Origin: Flavobacteriales bacterium
Lineage (GTDB): Bacteria; Bacteroidota; Bacteroidia; UBA10329
Assembly: GCA_021741155.1 (NCBI GenBank)
Contig: JAIOYP010000014.1
Location: 1-64,000 of the forward strand
DNA: 64,000 bases
Direction: 5' to 3'
This document shows, one piece after another, positions 30,058 to 40,006 of the stretch. The first letter of the stretch is position 1. Every line of letters begins with the position of its first letter. The position numbers were made by a program, and so were the translations under genes. Below the pieces are notes generated by a model. The model ran no database searches and had not been told where the DNA came from. It saw only the letters and a program-made list of their open reading frames with translations.

Positions 30058-30089
30058 AAAAGGTGTTCCGATGAGGAACACCTTTTTTG
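30058..30089 (+). terminator. Rho-independent terminator after trxB
   Basis: AAAAGGTGTTCC-GATGA-GGAACACCTTTTTT. Confidence 0.88.
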
Positions 30090-30115
30090 TTTATTGAACT
30101 AGCTAAAGAAGTAAG

Positions 30116-30550
30116 ATGAAATTCCGTTCCGAAGTAGAAATAGAGAGGCCGATAGAGGAATTAATTGTGCTAATCCAAGACCCAGAAGTAACCTTGCAGT
30201 GGCTGGAAGGATTAAGGTCGGTTAAGCACGTTTCTGGCGATTCTCGGCAAGTAGGTGCCATTAGCAAGGTGGTTTTTGATTCACCTGCTGGGCGTTTGCT
30301 CATTACCGAAACAGTGATTAGCAACGACCTTCCCGAAGAATATATCATGCGGTACGATGGTCAGGGATATGTGAGCTATTCCAATTACAGTTTTGAGAAA
30401 CTATCCAAAACATCAACCCTCTTTATCCTTCAGCAAGATGTAGAATTGAAAGGGGCACTCAGATTGGTAGAGGGACTGATGAAAAAAACTATGATCCGTC
30501 AGTTGGATAAGAGTGCTGAAAGCTTCAAGCGGTATGCCGAAAGGCGTTGA
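30116..30550 (+). CDS. SRPBCC-like (polyketide cyclase/START-like fold) protein
   Basis: FRSEVEIERPIEELIVLIQDPEVTLQWLEGLRSVKHVSGDSRQVGAISKVVF. Confidence 0.6.
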   Translation: MKFRSEVEIERPIEELIVLIQDPEVTLQWLEGLRSVKHVSGDSRQVGAISKVVFDSPAGRLLITETVISNDLPEEYIMRYDGQGYVSYSNYSFEKLSKTSTLFILQQDVELKGALRLVEGLMKKTMIRQLDKSAESFKRYAERR

Positions 30551-30571
30551 TGGTCTTCGGAGGCAAGCTCC

Positions 30572-30734
30572 TTTCGTTCAGTTGACACAGTTCGTTGAAC
30601 AGACTCCTTCTTTGGTGCAAAACGTCAGGCCGCTTTGCATCCAGTGATTTTCTTTGCTGTGAAACGGTATGACGTTTAGCACCAAATGAACTTTTGGCAC
30701 TGTTCAACGGACTGCATCGACCAACTGAGCGAAA
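30572..30734. repeat. Long imperfect inverted repeat (hairpin) between convergent genes
   Basis: TTTCGTTCAGTTG..CAGTTCGTTGAACAG (30572-30603) vs CTGTTCAACGGACTGCATCGACCAACTGAGCGAAA (30700-30734); TTTGGTGCAAAACGTCA (30611-30627) vs TGACGTTTAGCACCAAA (30670-30686). Confidence 0.85.
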
Positions 30735-30750
30735 CCTGTTCAACGTTTTC

Positions 30751-31515
30751 CTACTCTCCCAACGTCCTTATGGATGAGGGATCTTCCTTGTCCTTCTTCC
30801 TAAGGTCAAATTTGTGACTGAGCGTTAACCAAAGCACATGGTCCTGTTTAAATACGTTGGGTTTGGTGGTGGTGCCGAACTGATAACTGTAGAGTAGTGC
30901 AATATCTAGATGGTCGGAAACCCGGAAAGAAGGACCAATCATCATGCGGTTCTGGTCCAAAATGTTGTACTTAATGGTGTTGCCAGCATTCAGCAGAAAC
31001 TCATCGGCCAATATGATAAACAGTTTCCGCTCTGGATGTGTCTTTGATAGGCTGAAAACAGGTGCGGCAACCTGAAACCTCAGTCGTATGCGTGCCGAAA
31101 ACGGCACCAACGAATCATTGAACAATACCCGCTGAATTCGTTCTTCGATGCGTAGCCTGTTTGTAATCTCCACGTTGGAGAACACGTGTTGCGATATTAC
31201 ATCTTGATACGGACGGTACTCCAATTTGTAAATATCAGAATCAACGAAGGTGCCAGTATGTGCAAATCCCACACCCAGTTTCCATCTTGGATGAACGTTA
31301 TAGGTAACACCAGCACGCACCAAGTAAGAAGCAGGATGCTGAAACCAATCGCGGGTACGGAAGCTTGCATCGGTCAACACATGTATCCGCTCACTTACCC
31401 GGAGGCTCACATAATTCTGTACCCATTGTTGGTTGTTTCGAACCGTTTTTGTGTGTTGAGCCAGCCCAAAAAGCGGCAAGGACAGAATGAACAGTAATCC
31501 GATAAATGACTTCAT
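30751..31515 (-). CDS. DUF2490 domain-containing protein (outer membrane beta-barrel-like)
   Basis: Signal peptide; NNQQWVQNYVSLRVSERIHVLTDASFRTRDWFQHPASYLVRAGVTYNVHPRWKLGVGFAHTGTF...EYRPYQDVISQH. Confidence 0.78.
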   Translation of the reverse strand: MKSFIGLLFILSLPLFGLAQHTKTVRNNQQWVQNYVSLRVSERIHVLTDASFRTRDWFQHPASYLVRAGVTYNVHPRWKLGVGFAHTGTFVDSDIYKLEYRPYQDVISQHVFSNVEITNRLRIEERIQRVLFNDSLVPFSARIRLRFQVAAPVFSLSKTHPERKLFIILADEFLLNAGNTIKYNILDQNRMMIGPSFRVSDHLDIALLYSYQFGTTTKPNVFKQDHVLWLTLSHKFDLRKKDKEDPSSIRTLGE

Positions 31516-31542
31516 TAACTAGGGGTTGATTCCGCGATAAAC

Positions 31543-34500
31543 TTACCTCAAAAGATTAATATGTCCTTCGAGGGTTTTCAATTCATCGCGCCACGTATAA
31601 GCACGTATCTTATAGACATAGATATCGTTGTTCTGTAACACGCCTTTGTAGTAGCCATCCCACCCTTGTTCCTCATCGGTGGTGAAGAACATCTCCTCTC
31701 CCCAGCGATTGAAAATGCGGAATTCCTCTAGCTTCTTTATTCCCCAGCCTCGTACCGAAATCACATCATTGGCACCATCGCCATTGGGAGTAAAGGTGGT
31801 TGGCATAGCCAAGAATGTTTCGGGATAGATGTCAATCGTGTAATCGGCATGGGAAGTAAAGCAGCCCAAAATATCGGTTACCGTTACTGAATAGGTAATC
31901 TTTTCCAAAGGCTGTAAACACAGACTACCGCAGGTGTCGCAATCCAGTCCTTCAGTCGGATTCCATTCGAATATGTAGAGTCCAGCTTCTGCATCAATCG
32001 GCAAACAGATGGAATCTCCAATCACAATGGTGGTGTCCCAATCAGCAAGAACCAGCGGATTGATAACGAAAATGGTAGCAGTATCTACATCCGAACAGCC
32101 GTTGGAGTCTACCACCATCACTTCGTAAGCTGCGGTAAAGAGTGGAGCAGACGTAGTGCTGATGGCATTCGTGTCGGCAATGGTCTCAACGGAATGCCAC
32201 ACGTAAGTTGAGGTTGGCTCCGCATTGCTCACACTTATCTGACCTGTGTTTCCTTCGCAAATGGTGTCTCCTTGCGTAAGCACTTCGGGAATAGGATGCA
32301 GCGTCACGGTTTTTATCATCGTATCGTTGCAGCCCAGAATATTATTGGATACGCCCAACGAAACCACGTACGTTCCGGGTTCTGGAAACGCCAATGCTCC
32401 CGGTTCTTCCAAGGTACTTGCGGGACCAAATCCGAATCGCCAGAAGAAGTTGTCGGCATTCAGCGAATTGTTCTCGGTTACAATCTCCTGAAAGCAGAGC
32501 GCAAGTGTATCCATGGTGAGGTTGTTCAATGCAAAATCCGCCACCACTTCGTGTATGTAAATCGGGATGGTGGATTGATCAGGACAGCCGCTTTGCAAAC
32601 CATAAACAACCAGTTTTCCGACTGTTCCTCCTGATGGTGGAACAAAGGTGTATTCGTGCGAAATTGGGTTGACGTTAGTGGCAGAAGTTCCATCGCCAAA
32701 ATCCCACACAAAATCATAAACCTCATTTGTGTCTAATAGGGTAAAGGTGATTTCTTCTCCACGGCAAATCGTATCGACATCAATGGTAAAGGAGCCCGAA
32801 GGTCCTATTACGTTGTAAACCCGTTGGGTAGTATCTGCACATCCGTAAGAGGTGTTCACAATCATGGTAACGGTGTATTGGCCGCTCACGTTGTAAAGCG
32901 TTCCTGCTTGAAGACCATTACCAGTGCCACCATTCCCGAAATTCCATTGTGTGGTATGCGAAGGAGGTGTGGCCGTTGTATCTAAGAAAACCACATTTTG
33001 CGGATTACAGAAGATGGCCAACGAATCGCCATCGCTTGTAAAACCAGCCACCGGATAAGCTTGCACATTCACCACTTTAGTGGAAGTGCCGGTGCAACCG
33101 CTGGATGTTTCTGTGTAAGTAACCAAGACGTTGTAAGAACCTGGCGTGTTAAATTGGTGTGATGGATTCTGCACCTGACTCGTGCCTCCGTCCATAAAAT
33201 TCCAGTCAAACGAAAGGTTGATGCCACCAGGTTGAGACGCGGTGAAATTCACGCTGTTTCCTACACAGATGTTCGGGAAGAAAGGAGTGGAGCTTACGTT
33301 GCTTTGCAACTGATACATCGTAATCAATTGCTCCGCAGCTGTGTCAATACAACCAACTGCATTTTCTGCAATCAGAAACGTGTAGATGGAATCTTGATAC
33401 GTGGTAAAGGAATTGGTTGGATTTTGAACCGTGGTGAAAATCAAACTATCTAGCGTCCATCCCCAAGAAGTAATGGTGGTATCAGAGGTCGATAAATCGG
33501 TGAAGATTACATCGGTAGGTGTACAAATAGTATTGTCAGAAATACTGAATGCCGCGTCAATTCCCGAGACCACCACATTTGAATGTGCGGTATCTGTACA
33601 GCCATTGATGTCGGTTACAATAAGCGTGATTCCAAATTCGCCTGTTGTGGGAAATTGAATTGGATAGGAAGCACTGGTAGTCGTAATTGGACGCATGCTT
33701 GGGTCGTCAAATCGCCACGTGTAGCCGTTCCAGCACTGCGAATAAACATCTTGCGAAAGCGAGGCATCAAACGGACTTCCCACACCTCGGCAAAGAACAC
33801 TGTCTGATACGAACTGAGCGTTTATATCGCGGATATGAACAGTAGCGGTATCATACGAAGTAGGGCAGCCAGTAATGCTATTGATGGCAGTGAGCACTAC
33901 GGTGTAATCGCCCGTTGCGGCATAGGTGTGCGTTGGAGTTGGCAGCGTAGAAGTGTTGCCATCTCCAAAATCCCATTCAATTTCGGTGGCGTCATGGCTT
34001 CGGTCTTCAAACGCAACTTCAAACGGAGTTTCGCACTCACAATTGAAGAAAATTTCCGCCACAGGTCCATCCACCTGAATCATATCGTTGATGGTGGTAG
34101 TAGAGTAGCACCCATTGAATCCAACGATGAGCGAAACGTCCATCGGGCCCGTTTCATTGGTGTAGCTCCAAGTTGGATTGGGGTCGTCAAAGCAATGGAA
34201 TTGCCGGTTGGTCTCGGAGTAATAATGCCAATAATCAACACTATCAGAAAGGGCTGTTTGGTTCGTGAATTGAACGGGGTCTCCCGGACAGACTGTCGTT
34301 ACATCCACCGTAAAATCGGGCGTGAGCGCTTCACCCACAATGGTGATGACGTTATAGGAAGTGTCTGTACATCCTGCCGAATTCACAATAATGAGATAGG
34401 AACTGTAATGCCCTGCCTGTGTGTAAGTAACGGTCTGACTCGAACCGTCATTTGAGTTCACAACGGTGCCATCGCCCAAGTGCCATTCCCACGAGACGAT

Positions 34501-35895
34501 GTCTTCACGTGAGGTGCTCGAATCGGCAAAAGTGACGGTGAGCGGGGCGCAACCATCCACCACATTTGGGAAGAAAACCGCTGTTGGCAGCCAAAGCGTA
34601 TCACTATGGAAAACGGTATCGCGACAACCAGCGGATGAAATCACAATCAAACGGGTTTGCAGCGTATCCATCCCGTACCAAGAATAAACGTTGGTATCGC
34701 CATAAACATAGGTGTGTGCTGGGTTGATAAGCGAGCTAACCGCAGAATCGCCAAACAGCCATTCGTAGCTGGCGTAGCCGCCATTTACAGGCGTGAATTG
34801 TATGTCCATTGGTTGCACACACGCATAATCGGGTGTGGATGTAAACTCAGCGGAAGGATCTTCTACAAATATCTGAGTTGTCAGTGTACTCGAGCATGCA
34901 CCAGAGCTTGTGGTAAGCGTGATGTTCTGTATGCCGGGAGTGTTGAAATGAACCCAAGGTTCAGCCAGTGATGTGCTGGCGGGAATGTTTCCAGTAGCAA
35001 ACGTCCATTGGTAAAACCCAGGAGATGAGAGGTTGTCCATTTGTATAGAATCTCTAAAGCAAATGGTGTCAGGAACCACAAAATCTGTGATTGGTGAGCC
35101 TATGGTAACTTGTTGTGTTCGTGTGGATTCGCAATCGTTTGCATCTGTTGCGGTGAGCGTTACGGTGAATGTTCCGTTCTGGGTATACGTCTGCGCTGGA
35201 GGTGTTTGGTCGGTGGATGTGTTTCCGTTTCCAAAATCCCAAGCATACGTAACGGGCGGACTTGCCGAACTGCTCGTATTGGCGAAAGTCACGTTCAATG
35301 GCGGATTGCAAGACGTAGCTGGATTGGGCGTAGTGGTGAAGTTGGCCGTGACACCTTGGGATACAACAATCGTGTCGTTGTAAACCTCGGTGGCATTACA
35401 CGAAGGCAAATTCGTCTGTATTTCAAGCGAAACATAAAACGAACCGGGTGTTGTAAACCAATGACTTGGCGATGCACCGCTGGCAATGCTTCCATCGCCA
35501 AAAACCCATGTATATCCATTAATGGTAATACCCGAACCAACGGTTGTGGCATCATCAAAACTCACAAGGAGAGGAGCACAACCTGTGGTGGGTGTGGCGG
35601 TAAACGTTGGAATAGGTCTCGGATACACGTTTATGGTAACAGTTCCGATGACAGGCCCTGCTGCCGTGGCGCGGTACTCAACTGTGTAGGTGCCCGGAGC
35701 GGTAAATGTGTTGGTCGGATTGGCCTGATTAGCCGTGGCTCCATCAGCAAAATTCCAAAAGTGAGTTGGTCCACTTCCCGCAGGTGATGTAAAACTGACG
35801 GTTAAGGGTACGCAACCTTGTGTTGTACTAGCAGTTTGTGAAAACGCAAATTGGGCTGCCATTAGCAAAACAAGAAGCAACCGAAAAGTGCGCAT
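31543..35895 (-). CDS. Giant multi-PKD repeat protein, T9SS type B CTD
   Basis: Many WxFGDG / P.HTY PKD motifs; C-terminal AMPTTFTPNGDGANDVISVRGWGIKKLEEFRIFNRWGEEMFFTTDEEQGWDGYYKGVLQNNDIYVYKI; start reset to Met before FRLLLVLLMAAQFAFSQ (ORF track start 35982). Confidence 0.92.
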   Translation of the reverse strand: MRTFRLLLVLLMAAQFAFSQTASTTQGCVPLTVSFTSPAGSGPTHFWNFADGATANQANPTNTFTAPGTYTVEYRATAAGPVIGTVTINVYPRPIPTFTATPTTGCAPLLVSFDDATTVGSGITINGYTWVFGDGSIASGASPSHWFTTPGSFYVSLEIQTNLPSCNATEVYNDTIVVSQGVTANFTTTPNPATSCNPPLNVTFANTSSSASPPVTYAWDFGNGNTSTDQTPPAQTYTQNGTFTVTLTATDANDCESTRTQQVTIGSPITDFVVPDTICFRDSIQMDNLSSPGFYQWTFATGNIPASTSLAEPWVHFNTPGIQNITLTTSSGACSSTLTTQIFVEDPSAEFTSTPDYACVQPMDIQFTPVNGGYASYEWLFGDSAVSSLINPAHTYVYGDTNVYSWYGMDTLQTRLIVISSAGCRDTVFHSDTLWLPTAVFFPNVVDGCAPLTVTFADSSTSREDIVSWEWHLGDGTVVNSNDGSSQTVTYTQAGHYSSYLIIVNSAGCTDTSYNVITIVGEALTPDFTVDVTTVCPGDPVQFTNQTALSDSVDYWHYYSETNRQFHCFDDPNPTWSYTNETGPMDVSLIVGFNGCYSTTTINDMIQVDGPVAEIFFNCECETPFEVAFEDRSHDATEIEWDFGDGNTSTLPTPTHTYAATGDYTVVLTAINSITGCPTSYDTATVHIRDINAQFVSDSVLCRGVGSPFDASLSQDVYSQCWNGYTWRFDDPSMRPITTTSASYPIQFPTTGEFGITLIVTDINGCTDTAHSNVVVSGIDAAFSISDNTICTPTDVIFTDLSTSDTTITSWGWTLDSLIFTTVQNPTNSFTTYQDSIYTFLIAENAVGCIDTAAEQLITMYQLQSNVSSTPFFPNICVGNSVNFTASQPGGINLSFDWNFMDGGTSQVQNPSHQFNTPGSYNVLVTYTETSSGCTGTSTKVVNVQAYPVAGFTSDGDSLAIFCNPQNVVFLDTTATPPSHTTQWNFGNGGTGNGLQAGTLYNVSGQYTVTMIVNTSYGCADTTQRVYNVIGPSGSFTIDVDTICRGEEITFTLLDTNEVYDFVWDFGDGTSATNVNPISHEYTFVPPSGGTVGKLVVYGLQSGCPDQSTIPIYIHEVVADFALNNLTMDTLALCFQEIVTENNSLNADNFFWRFGFGPASTLEEPGALAFPEPGTYVVSLGVSNNILGCNDTMIKTVTLHPIPEVLTQGDTICEGNTGQISVSNAEPTSTYVWHSVETIADTNAISTTSAPLFTAAYEVMVVDSNGCSDVDTATIFVINPLVLADWDTTIVIGDSICLPIDAEAGLYIFEWNPTEGLDCDTCGSLCLQPLEKITYSVTVTDILGCFTSHADYTIDIYPETFLAMPTTFTPNGDGANDVISVRGWGIKKLEEFRIFNRWGEEMFFTTDEEQGWDGYYKGVLQNNDIYVYKIRAYTWRDELKTLEGHINLLR

Positions 35896-35990
35896 ACGTT
35901 TTAAAACGGTAAGTGTAAATTTAGAAACGTGAAAGTAGAAAAAGGATGCCTGTTCCACACTCAACAATCGCATTGTAACCATTTGCTGAA

Positions 35991-35998
35991 TACATTTG
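35991..35998 (+). promoter_or_regulatory. Putative Bacteroidota -7 box TAnnTTTG (TACATTTG)
   Basis: 36-43 bp upstream of ATG 36034. Confidence 0.35.
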
Positions 35999-36033
35999 TC
36001 TTATACACGCGCTACACCGCTGGTCAATAATAG

Positions 36034-36852
36034 ATGAGAATACTCAGTAAAAAGTTACACTATTGGACTACATCAATTGTTTTGATGGCGGTAGTTTTTA
36101 TGCTTACCAGCTTCGTAACTCCGCCCGAAAATCCACGCTCAGAGCTTCCTTGTTTGAACAAACGCTTTTCCATCATGGTGCATATCGTGAAGGATACGTT
36201 GGGATTGCCGAATGTGACGGAAGCAGAAATTTTAGGTGAAGTAGCTGGGGTGAATGCTTATTTCGATGACATCTGCGTGTCGTTTGAAGTCTGCGAATTC
36301 CGGTACATCGATAACTTTCAGTGGGATACATTAGATGCCGTTGGCGGCTTCAGATGGAGCCAGATGCTGACAGCACATCACGAAGATTTTCGAATCAATG
36401 TATTTTACGTGCAACACATCATTGAGCCACCGGGTGTTTCGGGTTTCGCTAATCTGGGCGGAATCAACAGTACCGGAGGTGGCGGTATTTGTGTCACCAA
36501 GCCTGGCGGTGCTTTGCTTCACGAAATGGGTCATTACTGGGGATTGCCGCACACGTTTGAGGGAAACGGAACGGAGCTAGCCGATGGCAGTAACTGTACG
36601 GTAGAAGGCGATGGTTTTTGCGATACTCCGGGTGATCCTTATGTGCCGTTTGCTCCTCCGAGCGACTACATCAATGAAGACTGCATTTTTGTGAGTATGC
36701 TGCAAGATGCCAATGGAGATTTTTACGATCCAGATGTGGGAAATGTGATGTCGTATTACGGTTGCGATTGCCATTTTAGCTACGAACAATATTGGCACAT
36801 GGCCAATACGTACACCAATAATCTTACGCCTAATGGGCAGCATATGTGGTAG
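36034..36852 (+). CDS. M43 (pappalysin-like) zinc metalloprotease
   Basis: LLHEMGHYWGLPHTFEG (HExxHxxGxxH), downstream VGNVMSYYGC Met-turn. Confidence 0.88.
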   Translation: MRILSKKLHYWTTSIVLMAVVFMLTSFVTPPENPRSELPCLNKRFSIMVHIVKDTLGLPNVTEAEILGEVAGVNAYFDDICVSFEVCEFRYIDNFQWDTLDAVGGFRWSQMLTAHHEDFRINVFYVQHIIEPPGVSGFANLGGINSTGGGGICVTKPGGALLHEMGHYWGLPHTFEGNGTELADGSNCTVEGDGFCDTPGDPYVPFAPPSDYINEDCIFVSMLQDANGDFYDPDVGNVMSYYGCDCHFSYEQYWHMANTYTNNLTPNGQHMW

Positions 36853-36860
36853 CCTGAAAT

Positions 36861-37952
36861 ATGAAATTTGAAATCAGAAATACGAAACGCGAGGGTGCTC
36901 AAGGCAGCGGAGATTACTCACGTTTCAGCTTTCACGTTTTTCGTTTCAACTTTTTGGCTTTTACACTATTTGGTTTGCTGATTTCGTCAAACGTGGCCAA
37001 AAGCCAAGACATTCACCTCACGCAGTTTTACACCAACCAACAGAACCTGAATCCTGCCATGGTGGGTATGTATGATGGTGCGTACCGCGCGGTAGGTAAT
37101 TACCGCCATCAGTGGCCAGAGATTAATAAGGCCATCACCACCGGAATGGTGGGTTTTGATAAGAAGTTCTTCTTTTTTAAGGATGAGATTGATGCAGGCA
37201 TACTGGTAGTCAACGACAATTTCTCGGGTTTTAATCTCAATACAGCCAAGATATTCTTGACAGGAGCCTACAAAAAGGTGATTAAAGGACATGAGGTAAG
37301 AGCAGGAATTCAGTTTGGAGTGGTTTTAAAAAGCACGGACCTCAGTTCGCAGACTTTCCCCGATCAATGGGTTTATCAGAATGGCATATTTGATCCAACT
37401 GTATACAATGGAGAAGATAATCTCAAAGCCAATCAGGCTTTTTTTGACATGAATTTGGGTGCCGCTTGGAGTCACAAGTTCAAGAAATTCACACCTACCG
37501 TTGGGTTCTCCATCTTTCACGTAACGCGGCCAAAGGATACCTACTTTAGTACGCATGTAGAACGCTTGCGAACACGACAGTCGGTGCAAGTTTTGGTTGA
37601 TGTGCCTATCAACGCATCCTTCTCGGTAGAACCTAAATTCATGTACATGTGGACTACGAAAGTGTCTGATATGATGCTGGGTGGAAATGTGAAATATCAC
37701 ATCAAAAACGCCATGATTAAGAACGTTTACCTCGGTATTCTCTACCGTGGAGGTTTTGGTCGAAACAGCGATGCGGTTGCCCCCGTTGCTGGATTTCACA
37801 TTAAGAACTTTGACATTGGATTGAGCTATGACCTCAACGTTTCTAAACTTAGCGCACAAAGCAATCAGAAGACCACGTTCGAGCTTTCCATTATTTACAC
37901 AGCGCCTATTTTTCTACCTAAAAGCATTGCCATTCCGTGCGACAGATATTGA
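36861..37952 (+). CDS. PorP/SprF family T9SS membrane protein
   Basis: DIHLTQFYTNQQNLNPAMVGMYDGAYRAVGNYRHQWPEINKAITTGMVGFDKKFFF...LGGNVKYHIKNAMIKNVYLGILYRGGFGRNSDAVAPVAGF. Native start may be slightly downstream of the annotated ATG. Confidence 0.92.
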   Translation: MKFEIRNTKREGAQGSGDYSRFSFHVFRFNFLAFTLFGLLISSNVAKSQDIHLTQFYTNQQNLNPAMVGMYDGAYRAVGNYRHQWPEINKAITTGMVGFDKKFFFFKDEIDAGILVVNDNFSGFNLNTAKIFLTGAYKKVIKGHEVRAGIQFGVVLKSTDLSSQTFPDQWVYQNGIFDPTVYNGEDNLKANQAFFDMNLGAAWSHKFKKFTPTVGFSIFHVTRPKDTYFSTHVERLRTRQSVQVLVDVPINASFSVEPKFMYMWTTKVSDMMLGGNVKYHIKNAMIKNVYLGILYRGGFGRNSDAVAPVAGFHIKNFDIGLSYDLNVSKLSAQSNQKTTFELSIIYTAPIFLPKSIAIPCDRY

Positions 37953-40006
37953 TTCATTTCTTCGCTCGCATAACGTTGGTATTTGTGCTGCTATTTGCAG
38001 TTTTCAATACAAGCTTCGGTCAATCTGGTCTTCCAGAAACGGAAAAACTCAGCATGCGGAAAATCCGTGGTTTGGCCACAAACTCACTTCGCATGGGCGA
38101 TACGTATTCTGCTCTTATCTACTACAAAGAGTGGTCTAAGCGCAAACCTGATAATGTGGAGGTCAGTTTTCAGTTGGCGGAGTTGTATCGCAATAGCCGC
38201 GATTACGCACATGCTTCCGATTCGTATTGGAAGGTACTGAAGTCGAATGGTGGTTCAGATAAATATCCGATGGCGCTGTACCACGCAGGCGATATGGACA
38301 TGCAGAATGGCAAGTACAACGAAGCCAAAAGCAATTTCATAAAGTTTAAACGGATTGCTTCTGATATGAAAGATCCGTGGTGGAAAAAGCTAGTGCTGAT
38401 TAAGATTGAAGGCTGCGAATACGCCATTTTGCTTCAGGATTCGGTCAATACTTCTGAGGTGGAGCATTTGGGAGAGTCTATCAATAAGGCACACATTGAG
38501 TTTTCGCCTATTCCAGTCGATTCAACCACGCTTATTTATGGCTCGCTAATTAGTGAGGGCGTGGAGTTTTATGACCTTGATGCCGTAGATAGTACACAAC
38601 TACCGTTGCGCAAATTCTATTTGGCCAAAAAGGAGAACGGCAAATGGAGTTCGAAGGGAGAATTTACGGACCCAATTGGAGAATCTGATGCGCACATCGG
38701 AAACGGTGCGCTTTCGCCAGATGGAAATCGTTTCTATTTCACCAAATGCCGAGAGAATTTCCAAGCAAAGGTTATTTGCCATTTATACTATTCGGAAAAG
38801 GAAAATGGTGTTTGGGGCGAACCGATTGAAATGGACGAAACTATTAATCTGCCTAATTACACCACCACGCAACCCACTATTGGCCGCGAATCGAAACGAA
38901 ATCAAGAGGTAATCTACTTTGTGTCTGATCGGCCAGATGGAAAAGGTGGTCTTGATATTTGGTTTACGGAATTCCATGCGCGCACCAAGCGTTTCCGCGA
39001 GCCGCAGAATGCAGGAGCTGCCATCAACACTCCCGGCACGGAGTTCACTCCTTATTACGATGTTTCAACACACAGTTTGTACTACAGTACAGATGGTCGT
39101 GCTGGTTTGGGCGGATTGGATGTGTATAAGGTGGAAGGAGAGAAAACCAAGTGGCAGAAAGATTCCATTGTTCACATGGGAAAGGTCATCAATTCTCCAG
39201 CTGATGACTTTGATTTTGTGCTGAACAAGGACAGACAAACAGGCTTTTTGGTGTCGAACAGAGAAGGTGGCGTTTCGTTGATGAATGCCACTTGTTGCGA
39301 TGATATTTACGCGTTTGAGTTTGTGGAATACACCAACATTCAATTGAATGGGCTGGCGATTGACTCTAGCTGTTTGGATGATGTAGATATTTTCCTCTAC
39401 ATGAAAGATCCATCCACGGGCGAAAAGTATTTAGCAGAAAAGTTAAAGGGGAATCCTTGCAAATTCAGCTTTGCGTTGGAGCCCGACCGTGAGTACACGA
39501 TAGAAGCAAAAAAGCTTGGGTATTTCAATGATGTGGTGCACGTAAGCACGAGGAATCTGACTCCAGCGGATACGCTGAACAAGACACTGAAACTGACCAA
39601 GATTCCGAAGAAACCAATCGTGTTGGAAGGCATTCTGTATGATTTTGATAGCTCAAATCTCACTGCATCGGCCAAAGAAAGTCTTGATACAGGACTGTAC
39701 CCGATTATGACTGCCAACCCACAGATTATTATCGAGTTATCTTCTCATACCGATGCCAAAGGTTCGGATGCTTACAACCTTAAATTATCGCAGCAACGGG
39801 CTAAAAGCGTGGTTGATTACATGATTTCGAAAGGAATCGATTCTCGAGGGTTGAAAGACGTGGGTTATGGAGAAACTAAACCTATTGCGGCCAACGAAAA
39901 CCCAGATGGGTCAGACAATCCCGATGGAAGGGCGTTGAACCGTAGAACCGAATTCGAGATTATCGGAGAGCTTTCGGAAGACCAGTACTTGCCCGAACAG
40001 GATTAA
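37937..40006 (+). CDS. OmpA-family protein with TPR and PD40/WD40-like repeats (PorE/SprE-cluster type)
   Basis: N-terminal TPR-like region; NGALSPDGNRFYFTKC; FVSDRPDGKGGLDIWFTEF; C-terminal ILYDFDSSNLTASAKESLD...IIIELSSHTDAKGSDAYNLKLSQQRAKSVVDYMISKGIDSRGL. Confidence 0.9.
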   Translation: MRQILIHFFARITLVFVLLFAVFNTSFGQSGLPETEKLSMRKIRGLATNSLRMGDTYSALIYYKEWSKRKPDNVEVSFQLAELYRNSRDYAHASDSYWKVLKSNGGSDKYPMALYHAGDMDMQNGKYNEAKSNFIKFKRIASDMKDPWWKKLVLIKIEGCEYAILLQDSVNTSEVEHLGESINKAHIEFSPIPVDSTTLIYGSLISEGVEFYDLDAVDSTQLPLRKFYLAKKENGKWSSKGEFTDPIGESDAHIGNGALSPDGNRFYFTKCRENFQAKVICHLYYSEKENGVWGEPIEMDETINLPNYTTTQPTIGRESKRNQEVIYFVSDRPDGKGGLDIWFTEFHARTKRFREPQNAGAAINTPGTEFTPYYDVSTHSLYYSTDGRAGLGGLDVYKVEGEKTKWQKDSIVHMGKVINSPADDFDFVLNKDRQTGFLVSNREGGVSLMNATCCDDIYAFEFVEYTNIQLNGLAIDSSCLDDVDIFLYMKDPSTGEKYLAEKLKGNPCKFSFALEPDREYTIEAKKLGYFNDVVHVSTRNLTPADTLNKTLKLTKIPKKPIVLEGILYDFDSSNLTASAKESLDTGLYPIMTANPQIIIELSSHTDAKGSDAYNLKLSQQRAKSVVDYMISKGIDSRGLKDVGYGETKPIAANENPDGSDNPDGRALNRRTEFEIIGELSEDQYLPEQD

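Noticed and set aside
30525-30743. 72-aa minus-strand ORF over the long hairpin
   Set aside because: Coincides with the inverted repeat and has low-complexity basic/serine content; no signal of coding.
33835-34455. 206-aa and neighbouring plus-strand ORFs antisense to the giant PKD gene (also 35110..35787, 34657..34971)
   Set aside because: Long antisense open frames arise from codon bias in the repetitive PKD gene; no domain-like composition and the minus-strand protein is clearly real.
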